NCBI GenBank assembly: GCA_030248215.1
Contig: JASANG010001656.1
Coordinates: 310,001-374,000, forward strand
Direction: 5' to 3'
From: Enoplolaimus lenunculus
Lineage: Eukaryota > Nematoda > Enoplea > Enoplida > Thoracostomopsidae
DNA: 64,000 nt
Shown one piece after another: positions 31,887-41,208 of the stretch. The position numbers and the translations under genes were made by a program. Below the pieces are notes generated by a model that was not told the origin of the DNA, did no database searches, and saw only the letters and a program-made list of their open reading frames with translations. The stretch's first letter is position 1. Each line of letters opens with the position of its first letter.

Positions 31887-33481
31887 AGTTATCGGATTTG
31901 CGAAATCGCATAAAACTACGCATGCCACCGTCACGTTTATCGTCATCGCCTGCTGTGACGTCATCGCCTACGGTGACGTCATCATCATCTGTGACAAGTC
32001 TGGCCCGTAATGGTTCGTCCGCATTTTCGTGGTCTTCGTGTGAATCCTTACGATATCGCATAAATCCGCGCCAGTCGCCTTTTGCGCGACTATTGACTAA
32101 AATTCATTGCAATCAGCGGATAAAAAAATAATCCATGCCGTCCCACCGGCTTATGTTAATTATAAAACGGCCTGTCCACTAAAGCCTAAGCCTAAGCGTA
32201 AGCCTAAACATAAGTCTAATTCTAAGCCTACACTTACTAGTACCCAATCGCTTTAGTTCACTAGTTTGTAAGTCCTGCAGTAGGCATGCCCCGTTAGCCA
32301 ACATTGCCAAACGTGGTTTTGATCAAAAATTCTAACCTCCCGTGTCATACTTGACTCAATTTGTGTTGATGAAATTTCATTGCTCCCGTTCGAAATCATC
32401 TGATATCTTTTTTTCCGTTTCCGTTAATTTTACTGTACGTTTACACACTATGGTATGTATATGGTTTGCTTCTAACGGTTACAAACAAATATGGCGGTAT
32501 TTTTGCCGGAGCGTATAAAAATTGGGCCACCGGGAAAATATTAATCCACGATATTTCCGAAAATTTTCAAAAAACGTACATTTTTTTAAGCTGTAGAATA
32601 TTAACTTGCAAAGGTAAACAAAATAATTTTCGCTTACAACGATCGCTTGCCAAAAAATTTCTTATCCTTCAGAGATAACATAATCCTGGTTACGCTTATG
32701 GTTTTCGGAATCGTTTTGCCTCTTAACCTTGGATTAGTTTTATTCCAGTGCTGTGCTACACATGCGGATAACTGCGTTTCGTTGAATGAATGCAATGCAA
32801 ATTTTCCTATAAATTCACGTTTTGTATCCAATTGTTAAAATACTTTCTGAAAGCTTCAACTAACTTGATTTACGCTTAAGCTGATCGGCCCATTTAAAGA
32901 TCAGGGCGGACCGTTTTTCTGCGGGACTGAAATACAGTAAGCGTAAAGCTTTAGACGACTATTTTTTGCTTAGGCTCACGCTCATGTTTACGTTTTAGGC
33001 TTGGGTATAAGCTCATTTCTTACGCTTAGAGTTATACGCATTGGAATAGGTGTCTACTATGCTACCTTGTTCTATACGTTGCCAGTTATTCTAGCCAGGA
33101 CTAGCAGGTAGATTTACGCTTAAACTTATTTAAAATTTTACATATTTTTGTTTACGCTAAATTTAATTAACTCGCAGATACACATAATTTCTGAGTTGCA
33201 GTTGTTACTTAAACCAAAAACAGCCTTGCATAATCTTGTGTTAAACTTTAGATATGTTAGTCTAAATTAAATTTACCATTCTAGTTTTTAGTTAGTCCGT
33301 CCAGCCATTTAAATTATACTAAACTGATATTCAAATTTAGTTAAGCTGTAATTTAAGTTTAGGTTTTTAGAGAGTATATATAACTTGCTTAAGTGCCATT
33401 ACCTGATGTTTTAGACCGAGTTTGCACGACGAAAGTAACCATTAGCGCTATTACAGCAAATTTTGCGACGCCGAAATCCAT
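31887..33481 (-). CDS. Secreted precursor with two FMRF/FMRY repeats
   Basis: Exon 1 (33481-33403) starts with ATG directly after TTGTATTCAG, like a trans-splice or intron acceptor, and codes a 26-residue signal-peptide-like stretch (MDFGVAKFAVIALMVTFVVQ). Its donor GTAATG leaves one base, which fits the two-base start of exon 2 (32096-31887, acceptor GAATTTTAG). Exon 2 is open for 69 codons and ends at a GTAAAC donor; if that donor is not used the frame runs on to a stop at 31801. It codes GDWRGFMRYRKDS, an acidic spacer with DDDD, and KRDGGMRSFMRFRKSD. Layout and dibasic sites resemble neuropeptide precursors, and the repeats recall FMRFamide-like peptides. However, no glycine follows either repeat: Arg-Lys does, so standard amidation is not predicted. 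Any final exon downstream was not found. A hormone role is inference. Confidence 0.6.
32466..32838 (+). CDS. Possible C-terminal exons of a membrane protein
   Basis: Two open segments join cleanly: one ending at 32613 (YGGIFAGAYKNWATGKILIH ... TYIFLSCRILTCK) and one from 32675 to the stop at 32838. They are separated by a 61-bp intron with GTAAAC and CTTCAGAG borders and matching phase. The second codes a hydrophobic span (IILVTLMVFGIVLPLNLGLV) and a short Cys-rich tail. The Cys-x4-Cys before the membrane span faintly recalls the end of ZP domains, but this is weak. There is no AG acceptor for about 100 bp upstream, so the start of the first segment is unknown. It lies inside the intron of the secreted precursor on the other strand. 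It may be chance. Confidence 0.3.
32887..33083. mobile_element. MITE-A copy in the precursor intron
   Basis: It starts GGCCCATTTAAAGATCAGGG, contains the GACTGAAATACAGTAAGC and TTTTTTGCTTAGGCTCACGC blocks, and ends TTGTTCTATACGTTGCC. Confidence 0.7.
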
Positions 33482-34632
33482 CTGAATACAATTTTTGTGA
33501 TAAACGTTAGTTAAATTTATGAAATATTCTTTAAAATTAATTATTAATGTAACTTTTTAATGATACAATTGTCGAAAACACTCAAATCGACAATGTTTCA
33601 ATAGCTGAAGATGTATAAACTGCGAAGCAATGATCGTTAATATGGAAAAGCGCATGATACAAGAATATGCAAATCTTGGAGTTCTACATGGAACAAAATG
33701 TACTACCCGGCGTTGCGATTCTGACCGAATGCATTTATTTTGAGGAGGGTCGCTGTCACATGCAATAACCCTAAATTAAACTATAAGCGGAACATTTTTC
33801 ATGCCGTATACGTAAAGTGTCATGGTTCGCACAGTTGTACCCTCTGAATCAGCGGGGTGGAGTAGGCCAAAAACACAACGTGCGCTGCGTGTATTCTTTT
33901 CTACACAGAATGTATCCAGTTACACACTCTTGTGAACAGAGTCATTATCGCCTCGTACTATTTATGCTGAAACGAAACCCTTGAAACGACAGGATCCAGA
34001 GCTACGAAGGTCGGGATTTTGCCACCTGTCTTACAAAATATACTAAAAAATATTGATAAGATCCACGCTGAGTAATTTGTAACCATTACGAAACCACCCT
34101 ACCGTTCAATTTTTCGCCCTCAGAAAATTTTTTGGCATTAAAATGGTAAGGTCCCTCTCTCCCTTTCGATTTTTCACCCTCAGACAACTGTTTGACGACA
34201 AAATGGTAATGTCTCTCATTACCTTGCGATTTTTCACCCTAGGAATTTGTTTGGTGATAAAATAATAACGTCCACCTTATATAATTTTTGCGTTTCATAA
34301 CATTGGCCAGCTCGCCTTCCACGCCAAAAATTTATAATTATAAATACCCGATTTTCGTCTGAAATTTCTCCAACCGCCACTCAACCTATGTGTCGGTTTC
34401 TAAAAACTATTACCGGTTTCTCTGTTCGAATATTTATCTACCGTTCAACTGTCAAATTTGTTTTAGCATAAATGTATCCGGTAAAGCAAGCATTTGCTGA
34501 CTTGTATGCGTGAAATAGTAAAGAAATGCAGTTTAAAAATCATAAAAAATAGTTGGAATCAACGGCTATTCAAACTCACTTGACATTTGAGGAATGGGTT
34601 TGTTCAAAAACTGATTTATAATAAAAACCGAA
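33482..34632. other. Upstream region of the secreted precursor; tandem repeat at 34085-34275
   Basis: The promoter side of the minus-strand precursor gene. No core promoter is obvious. A three-unit ~60-bp tandem repeat is built on TTTTTCACCCTCAGA and AAAATGGTAATGTC. Nothing else was recognised. Confidence 0.5.
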
Positions 34633-34815
34633 GCCCATGCGAAAATCAGGGCCATAAACTTTTTTCGGTGGGACTTCAATAACGTAAGCAAGCTTACTAA
34701 TTTTTTGCTTAGACTGATAGGCTCACACTAGGTTTAGGTATGTATAAGATCATTAAGCTTAGGCTTAAGCTTAAAAATATGCTTTATGTTATTGTTACAG
34801 CCTTGTTAGAGATAT
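34633..34815. mobile_element. MITE-A, diverged full-length copy
   Basis: It starts GCCCATGCGAAAATCAGGGC, has GTGGGACTTCAATAACGTAA and TTAGGCTTAAGCTTAA, and ends near GTTACAGCCTTGTTAGAG. Confidence 0.6.
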
Positions 34816-35146
34816 TAGCGTTAACCAAACATACTGACAAAATCACATTTCATTTTTGCACACGCTTGCCAAAGATTTGGTTATTACGGTTTTAGGCTCA
34901 TGTTATCCGTTGAAAGGACTCACGAATAACAAACCTAGATCACTGTGTTTAAATATTTCTTAAATGAAAATTGAGAAGAACATTCCCATGCAAGTTGTAA
35001 TTGTGAAAAGCTCTTAATATAGCGGAACAACCTAAACAGAATGTTAGGTTTGATGACGCAAGCTTGTTTTTTGAGCACAAATCTACAGGTGTTAATTTTA
35101 TCGTTTGCAAATATGTGTGAGTATTAATAACCAGTTTGCATGGTGT

Positions 35147-35515
35147 AACCGGATAGTAAAAATAACGAAAACTGAAAACAGACACTGATCGAAATAACGG
35201 AACCGGAAAATAGATATTGAACGTTTCGAAGATGTTCTGTTTTGTTTTTTTTTCTGCCAACAAAATTCACGACGAGCGAAACTTCTCCGGTTTTGTAACG
35301 TTTAAAAAATGGCGAATTTTGGATAAATTTAGTAATTTTTTTAATTCATTTCGAACAATTGTAGCATATCTACGGAAAAACTACTGTGAGATATTCGTCG
35401 TTGATGCCTAAAATTTTGAGCTTAAAAATAACGAAATTTTCCATATTTCTTTAACGGAAATTGATAGCGATTTTTACCGGAGACGGAAACGTATGTCGGT
35501 TTGCCAGTTTAAGAC
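35147..35515. mobile_element. CCGGA-word element
   Basis: GTGTAACCGGATAG at the left and GGAAACGTATGTCGGTTTGCC at the right hold AACGGAACCGGAAAA, TTAACGGAAATTG and TTTACCGGAGACGG between them. The vocabulary is that of 55823-56237. Confidence 0.45.
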
Positions 35516-35714
35516 CGTCATTGAAAACTTTCGAATCAGCGAATGATGAGTTTTCAAGTTTGCGCCCGTTGTTTGTATTCGATTTACTCTAAGCTCAGAT
35601 TCAAAGTATTATGTTGAGTTTAATATTTGACACTTTTTCGTAGACTTCGGATAACTGAGTCAAGTACACGCAGTTGAAAATAATTTCTGCTACACGTTGA
35701 ACTATTTACTTTTA

Positions 35715-35886
35715 TGAGCATAACAGTAGATTAAGCGTATTCCGACGGCTACGCCTAAACCTAAGCGTTGCAAAAATGTGTTCCTAAGCCTAAGCCTAAG
35801 CCTAAGCCTAAGCAAAAAAATGTAATCTAAAATCTAAACCTCCTCTTTTACAGATCCGCCAGAAACCTGGACGCACGACATGGGCC
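35715..35886. mobile_element. MITE-A, subfamily with perfect hexamers
   Basis: Four to five perfect CCTAAG units in a row at 35779-35808, then CAAAAAAATGTAATC, CAGATCCGCCAGAAACC and the end CATGGGCC. It shares the AGATTAAGCGTA block with the copy at 17416-17762. Confidence 0.65.
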
Positions 35887-37688
35887 GAACTATTTATGAA
35901 CTTATGATGGTAAACTACTTAGTATAAAACCAGGATAAAAATTAAAACTTCTCGAATTTTCAAAAATTATCAGTAAAAAATTAATTTTTATTGTCAAGAT
36001 GCATAAAACGATATTTTAAGCTTTAAAATAAAAACCATAATGTCAAAGACTGTCCCCACGGGAAGCATTGCGGGGCCGCGTCCACCCAAATTTGGCAAGT
36101 GCCCCCAAACAAACTCAGTCTAAAACTGAACAATCTTGAATTGTAATTGTAGGAGACCCCCCCAAACCTATTTGACACCCCTCCAAATATAATTTTCTGC
36201 CGATGAATATGCAGAAAGTTTTAGGTTTGTAAACTTGAAAAAATTTGAGGTAAAACAGCTTAAAGCCGTCCAATGTTAACTGGTCGAAGTGTTGTACACA
36301 ATAGAAAGCTACTGGTGCATTAATGCAAACCACAAGGTATGCAACAATGGTACCGTCCAACTTATAACCACCGTGTGTTTTGAGCACTAGTTTACAGAAT
36401 AGTTATAGGAAATGAGATAAAAGTAGTCGTCAAATTCCAGTCATGGACAATCTTCCCATCTCAAACTCGTCTAATTGAAAATTCATCTCAAAAACTCTTG
36501 TTACGAACAATATTTTTCTCCGAAATTTCTCTGTTAAAATCCCGATGGACTGCCTCCCTCGTCCGAATTCTATTAATAAACAATACTTTTTCAACATACC
36601 TCTCCATGAACAATGTTCCCACTAAAAAAATTTGCGGGCATCAGATATATATTTTTTGACCAGTATCCGGACATTTGAAATATTTTTGATAACAGAAATG
36701 ATTTTTAAATTTCATGGACAATTTCCTCCCAACGCGTACTGGGTGACTGTCCAAGAATTTCAAAAGTCATTTCTTATGTAATGCAACTTCAGCAATATCA
36801 TGCGTACAGCAGATGGCTTTTGAAGGAGTAGCGTGATAAATGCTGAAGCTTGCTTAACTTCAGTGTGCAGCACGCTGAAGCTTCTTGATCTCAGTGTACA
36901 GCACATTGAAGTTTTTTTGACTTCAATGTTCATCGCAATACCCTCTCAACAATCCCCTGGAGTACGCCATTTTGTGGAAGTTGCACAAAACATTTTAAAT
37001 ATTGGAATAGATAAGGCAAAATATCCGATAGGCATCGGCATTAAAAATAGTTGAATAGAGACCAATATTTAAAAAGTTATTACGAAACCTCACATTCCAT
37101 TGCTGATATAAGCACCTAAGTACGCCTCATTTCTCAAATCTGTGAACAAACTTAAATTAAAAGGCTTACAAGCTTGTCTTTAGTTAGCCAATGAATTATG
37201 ATGACAACAAATTACTCGCAGTGCAAGCGAGGGTTGTAACGAACGGGGGGGTGGTCAGCACGGTGCACCCCGTTCAGTCTAAGGTGAACGCGTGGCCTTA
37301 TTGAATAACCGTTGACAATTGGCCAATTACCATTTAAAAGGTAACATTTTAGTCGTTTGTCGGTACCGGTTTCCACCAATCCAGGCCCACGCCATTAATG
37401 TAACCATCATTTCGTTGCTACGAGAATGAATTCTTTAAAGGCCTAATCAATTTAGTTGAAATATTAAGACCTAAAAGACGAGCTAGCAATTTAGAATTCA
37501 ACTCGAGCGGGTAAAGTTTATGCTAACATCACGGTAATTAAATTAAACCACTACATTGATCATCGAATTAAAGAAAGAAATGTTAACAATCATTGGGAAT
37601 ATCAAAATAATGCTTGCTTACGAAATTGGCTGTTTTGCTTACAAGTTTCGAGTAGAGACCGTATTGTGTAACCCCTACATCTATATAT
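35887..37688. other. Gene-free stretch with a hairpin tandem repeat at 36840-36938
   Basis: Three ~32-bp units (GCTGAAGCTTGCTTAACTTC, GCTGAAGCTTCTTGATCTCA, ATTGAAGTTTTTTTGACTTC), each able to fold on itself. Elsewhere CATGGACAAT and CATGAACAAT motifs recur at 36440-36730. No exon was recognised. Confidence 0.5.
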
Positions 37689-37935
37689 ATAGTGACCCGA
37701 ATAAGGGGGTAGGCTGATAATTATTTTGCCTCTGCAGAGGGCATTCTCTGTTATTCGGGTACGGACTGTTAGATAATTTAATTCTCTTCGCCGTGTTAAT
37801 AGTTGGACCCAACATCGTTCTTGTTTTATATCCTTTCATTTGGGTTTAACTGAATTGGTCTGAAGGATTTTTGATGATTGCCATACTCGTTAATCGTTTT
37901 ATGGATTAAATAAAGTTTATTCGGGTTTTTAAAGG
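37689..37935 (+). mobile_element. Solo-LTR-like element, 3'-truncated
   Basis: From ATAGTGACCCGAATAAGGGG through CTGTTATTCGGGTACGGACT to the TTAAATAAAGTTTATTC poly(A)-type region, matching 7397-7640; the closing end is missing. Confidence 0.55.
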
Positions 37936-38100
37936 TTCTGTTTACCATATTTGAGCAGTCGTGGCCATTCTTCTGGTTTGATCTTCAGCATCCGGAATGA
38001 TTAGTAACGGGCAACCAAGATATCGCACATATTTGGACGTAATGAATGCGTATTAAAGAATCTCGACCAATGCTGAAATTTAACTTTTGACACCATGTAC

Positions 38101-38819
38101 TGTAGTGACCCGAATAACATTTGGGGACTGATATTTATTTGGACTCTCCACAGGTTACCCCTCACCCTGTTATTCGGTTACGGACTGTTATTTAGTTTTA
38201 ACCCACGATTCGCCATCCTACGTTACTGATGCATATCCGGTACTGCAACTATCCGTTGAAGTAAAAGTTTATTTGTCTTGTATCAAAAACTTGAGCGATA
38301 ACGCAAGGTTATACTTTGGAATGTTAATAGTTTCAAAACTTAACCCCTTCTGCCATTGAGTTGCCTGAAGGCAACTCAGCGCAGTGTATATACGTTAAAT
38401 AGTATATATCGCACCGTGTTTAACAATTGCAACACGTATACATAGTACTAAATCACCACAACACGTGAGAGCCCACTCGGGCTCGAGCGTCAAGCTCCTA
38501 GTGGTGATGGTATATATACGCCTCCCACTCCAGTCACTGGAGTTCGAATCCTAGCATAAAAGTAGGTCTCAGGGGAAATAGAAAATATTCATGTGACAAA
38601 GGGTTAAGTATGCTTCAAAGTTTTGAACACAACTTTATTTGGCACTAGAGTCATTTATGGGCTGTAATTAGGGACAATTTACATTTATGGACTCTAATTA
38701 GACGCTTAGGGACTCCAACCGCTTACGGACTCTTATTAGGGACGCGGCCTCCTATGGATTGGGACTCATAATGGGGACCCCACCCCATCTTATTACCCTC
38801 TCATATTTGGGTCCCTACA
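38101..38819 (+). mobile_element. Solo-LTR-like element interrupted by a SINE
   Basis: It opens TGTAGTGACCCGAATAAC and closes TTTGGGTCCCTACA. The middle includes CTGTTATTCGGTTACGGACT, and a SINE S1 occupies 38464-38608, so the SINE is the younger insertion. Repeated GGACTC/TTATGG words follow it. Confidence 0.55.
38464..38608 (+). mobile_element. SINE S1 copy nested in an LTR-like element
   Basis: The head GTGAGAGCCCACTCGGGC, B-box GGAGTTCGAATCC and tail ATATTCATGTGACAAAGGG match the copy at 1571-1722. The A box is altered to CTAGTGGTGATGG. Confidence 0.7.
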
Positions 38820-38879
38820 GTAGGATTGTAACACGAAAGCTCAGTATCCTTAATCAATTCTCTCTTGATTATTATCAAG

Positions 38880-39098
38880 GCCTGTATTCTCAAATGTGTG
38901 TAGCACCTATCATTAGTTTGGATAGGTCGTGTAACTTTCGAACCAGCGCATGATGAGGTTCAAAATTCAGCACCGTCTTCGAATTTGATTTGTTCCAACT
39001 TCGGTACAAATTTTGAGATCCGCAATTGCTGTGGTTCGTCAATTTGGAAACCTATCGCCAATTATTGAAAGATGCTATTTGCATTTGAGAATACAGGC
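38880..39098. mobile_element. MITE-E, full copy
   Basis: Ends GCCTGTATTCTCAAATG and CATTTGAGAATACAGGC are perfect inverted repeats, with CACCTATCATTAG just inside. The interior TACAAATTTTGAGATCCGCA matches 10650-10690. Confidence 0.8.
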
Positions 39099-39189
39099 TT
39101 CAATTTTAATTTTAGGCTTATTGCTCATAGCGTAGGATACATTATATACTCTATATGGGATTAATACTCGCAGTGCGACGTATCGTATA

Positions 39190-39609
39190 CGCTCCTTACC
39201 GGTAGCCTAAAAAAAATGGAACCCGCCCTTTGGGGAAAACTTTTTCCTTAACCGAAAACCAGAAAAAAAAAAAAAAACAGAACCAAACAGAAAAAGAATA
39301 ACTTTCAAACCCGCGGCCCCCCCCCCCCCCCCCCTCAGGGGGGGGGAGAAAAAATTTTTTTAGAGAGACAACAAATATTTCTTTTCTTCTACAAAAACAG
39401 GGAAAAAAATTTTGGTGGGGCAAAAAATTATTCGGGGGGGAGAGAACCCCCCCCCCACCCCTCTCCGCCGGGCGGCCGAGCGCGATTGTCTTTTTTTCTT
39501 CTCTCTTCTTTTTCTTCTTTTTTTTTTATTTAACTGGTCATATTATACATTCTCTCCTTTCTTTTTTTTTTATGCTTATACACAACCACCAACACAAAAA
39601 CGCTACCAA

Positions 39610-39643
<34 letters not shown>

Positions 39644-39999
39644 AAACTAACCAGAAAGCCCAGCAAACAAAACAGCAAACAATGCTAATTTCTAAGTAAA
39701 CAAACAACAAACACTAACCCGCCCCTCGCTCAGACTATACTTTAAAAACACGTTAGACTAACTAAAAAGCCACGACCGAAACAAACAACCCAAACCTCAA
39801 AATTCAACACCTCCAGACCCAACTCTTACACTCCTCTGAACCTAGACCTTACCCAACAACAGATCTAAAAACATAACTCCACCAACCACAACACAACCAA
39901 ACCAAACAAAACCAATTAAATTATGACTCACTACCAACCAACAAAACTCACATAACCGCTTCGAGATGTTAAAATAACAACTCAAAAGAAATCATGCCA
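39190..39999. other. Low-quality-looking sequence before the LTR retrotransposon
   Basis: C, G, T and A homopolymers of 8 to about 30 bases (a C run near 39318, an A run near 39610) and a G-poor, A/C-rich tail from about 39560 to 39990. Open frames here are homopolymer artefacts. It ends exactly where the 5' LTR begins without its first ~19 bases. It is best read as an assembly or read-end artefact. Confidence 0.6.
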
Positions 40000-40211
40000 T
40001 CACGCTTCCAACAGCAAGGGCCAGGAAAACATGTTGCAAGGAGAATAGCATGATGTCAGTATAAACAACCCACGCATGACTATGAAATAGTGTGGGCGTT
40101 CAGTCCCCACGCATGACTATGTAATAGTGTGGGCGTTCAGTCTTTGTGCTATATAAACTGCTCCTTGTTCCAATAAGGATCATTTTATTGTCCAGTTGTT
40201 ACTTCGCAACA
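40000..40211 (+). repeat. 5' LTR (left end missing)
   Basis: It contains two tandem 36-bp units that begin CCCACGCATGACTATG and end GTGTGGGCGTTCAGT, each a hairpin (CCCAC/GTGGG and ACTAT/ATAGT), then a TATATAA box at 40150 and the end TTCGCAACA. Compared with the 3' LTR, it lacks the first ~19 bases. Confidence 0.85.
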
Positions 40212-40212
40212 T

Positions 40213-40225
40213 TGGTGAGCCCGAC
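40213..40225 (+). promoter_or_regulatory. Primer binding site
   Basis: TGGTGAGCCCGAC starts one base after the LTR end. It fits the 3' end of tRNA-Trp (TGGTGACCCCGAC expected) with one mismatch; Trp priming is known for CsRn1-type elements. Confidence 0.7.
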
Positions 40226-40371
40226 TTAAGTTTTTTACTCTGCGTTTGCTCGTTTTACTTTACTCAGCGCTGGAAGCTCAGTTGTTTTCGTCGCTTATTT
40301 TGACTTGAGTTTGTTTTCACTCACGACTTTACTGATTCATTTTTTTTCGCCGACTGCCAGATTTTTAAGCG

Positions 40372-41208
40372 ATGCCGGTCGATTTCCCGCAACAGTCAAA
40401 TCAATCGGGGTCCATGCAAAACTCCGACAAAGCGACCGTTGCCGCCGCCGCAATCAAACTACCACCTTTCTGGCCTGCCGATCCCGAGTTATGGTTCGCC
40501 CAGGTCGAAGCCCAGTTCGCCACCCGAGCCATTACAACGCAGCAAACAAAATTTTTCTACGTCGTCGGTTCTCTGGCGCCGGAACACGCAACAGAGGTTC
40601 GAGATCTTCTTATCAACCCGCCGCAGGACAATCCATACGACATACTTCGAGAACAGTTGGTTCGACGTCTTTCCGCATCCGATCAAAGGCGTGTCCAACA
40701 ACTTCTTAACGCTGAAGAGCTTGGTGATCGAAAACCAAGTCAACTCCTTCGCCATATGCGTCAGTTGCTCGGATCCCAGTCTTCTTCGCTTGACGATTCA
40801 ATTCTTCGCCAGCTATTCCTTCAGCGACTACCAACACATGTTCAAATGGTGGTCACAGCAGCCGATAGCCCAACACTCGAAGCGGCAGCAACGTTAGCGG
40901 ACAAGGTCATGGAAGTGGCATCACCGATTGTATCGACAGTTTCAAGCGATCCTCCGGTGTCAACCGAGCTGCAATCGTTACGAGCGGAAGTTCAAGACCT
41001 TCGACAAATGGTAGCTTCGCTGACGGTCAACAATCGCGGTCGACGGCGCGCTTCTCAGGCGCGGGCAAGAACTCGAAGCCAATCCCGTCAAGGTCAGTCA
41101 CTTCCACGGCGCGACGGAGCTTGCTGGTACCACGCTAAGTTCGGTTCAGCCGCTACAAAGTGTCGATCCCCTTGCTCAATGTCGGAAAACGCTCAAGCGG
41201 GACATTAG
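40372..41208 (+). CDS. gag: Retrotransposon Gag
   Basis: 278 residues. The N-terminal region has the block [20 protein letters not shown] typical of gag in many invertebrate Ty3/gypsy elements, followed by a helical capsid-like part ([20 protein letters not shown]) and a basic stretch rich in RR/SR. Near the end [18 protein letters not shown] gives a C-x2-H-x9-C-x3-C motif, the unusual CHCC type described for CsRn1, in place of the common CCHC knuckle. The start is the first ATG after the leader that keeps the conserved block. The frame overlaps pol by 49 bases, with pol in the -1 frame, so pol is probably made by -1 frameshifting; no textbook slippery heptamer is present in the overlap. Confidence 0.88.
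   Translation: MPVDFPQQSNQSGSMQNSDKATVAAAAIKLPPFWPADPELWFAQVEAQFATRAITTQQTKFFYVVGSLAPEHATEVRDLLINPPQDNPYDILREQLVRRLSASDQRRVQQLLNAEELGDRKPSQLLRHMRQLLGSQSSSLDDSILRQLFLQRLPTHVQMVVTAADSPTLEAAATLADKVMEVASPIVSTVSSDPPVSTELQSLRAEVQDLRQMVASLTVNNRGRRRASQARARTRSQSRQGQSLPRRDGACWYHAKFGSAATKCRSPCSMSENAQAGH

Noticed and set aside
35779-35808. A true telomere or chromosome end
   Set aside because: Hexamer runs are short, drifted, in both orientations and bounded by transposon ends.
39196-39699. Open frames of poly-Gly, poly-Phe and poly-Lys
   Set aside because: Direct translation of homopolymer runs in low-quality-looking sequence.
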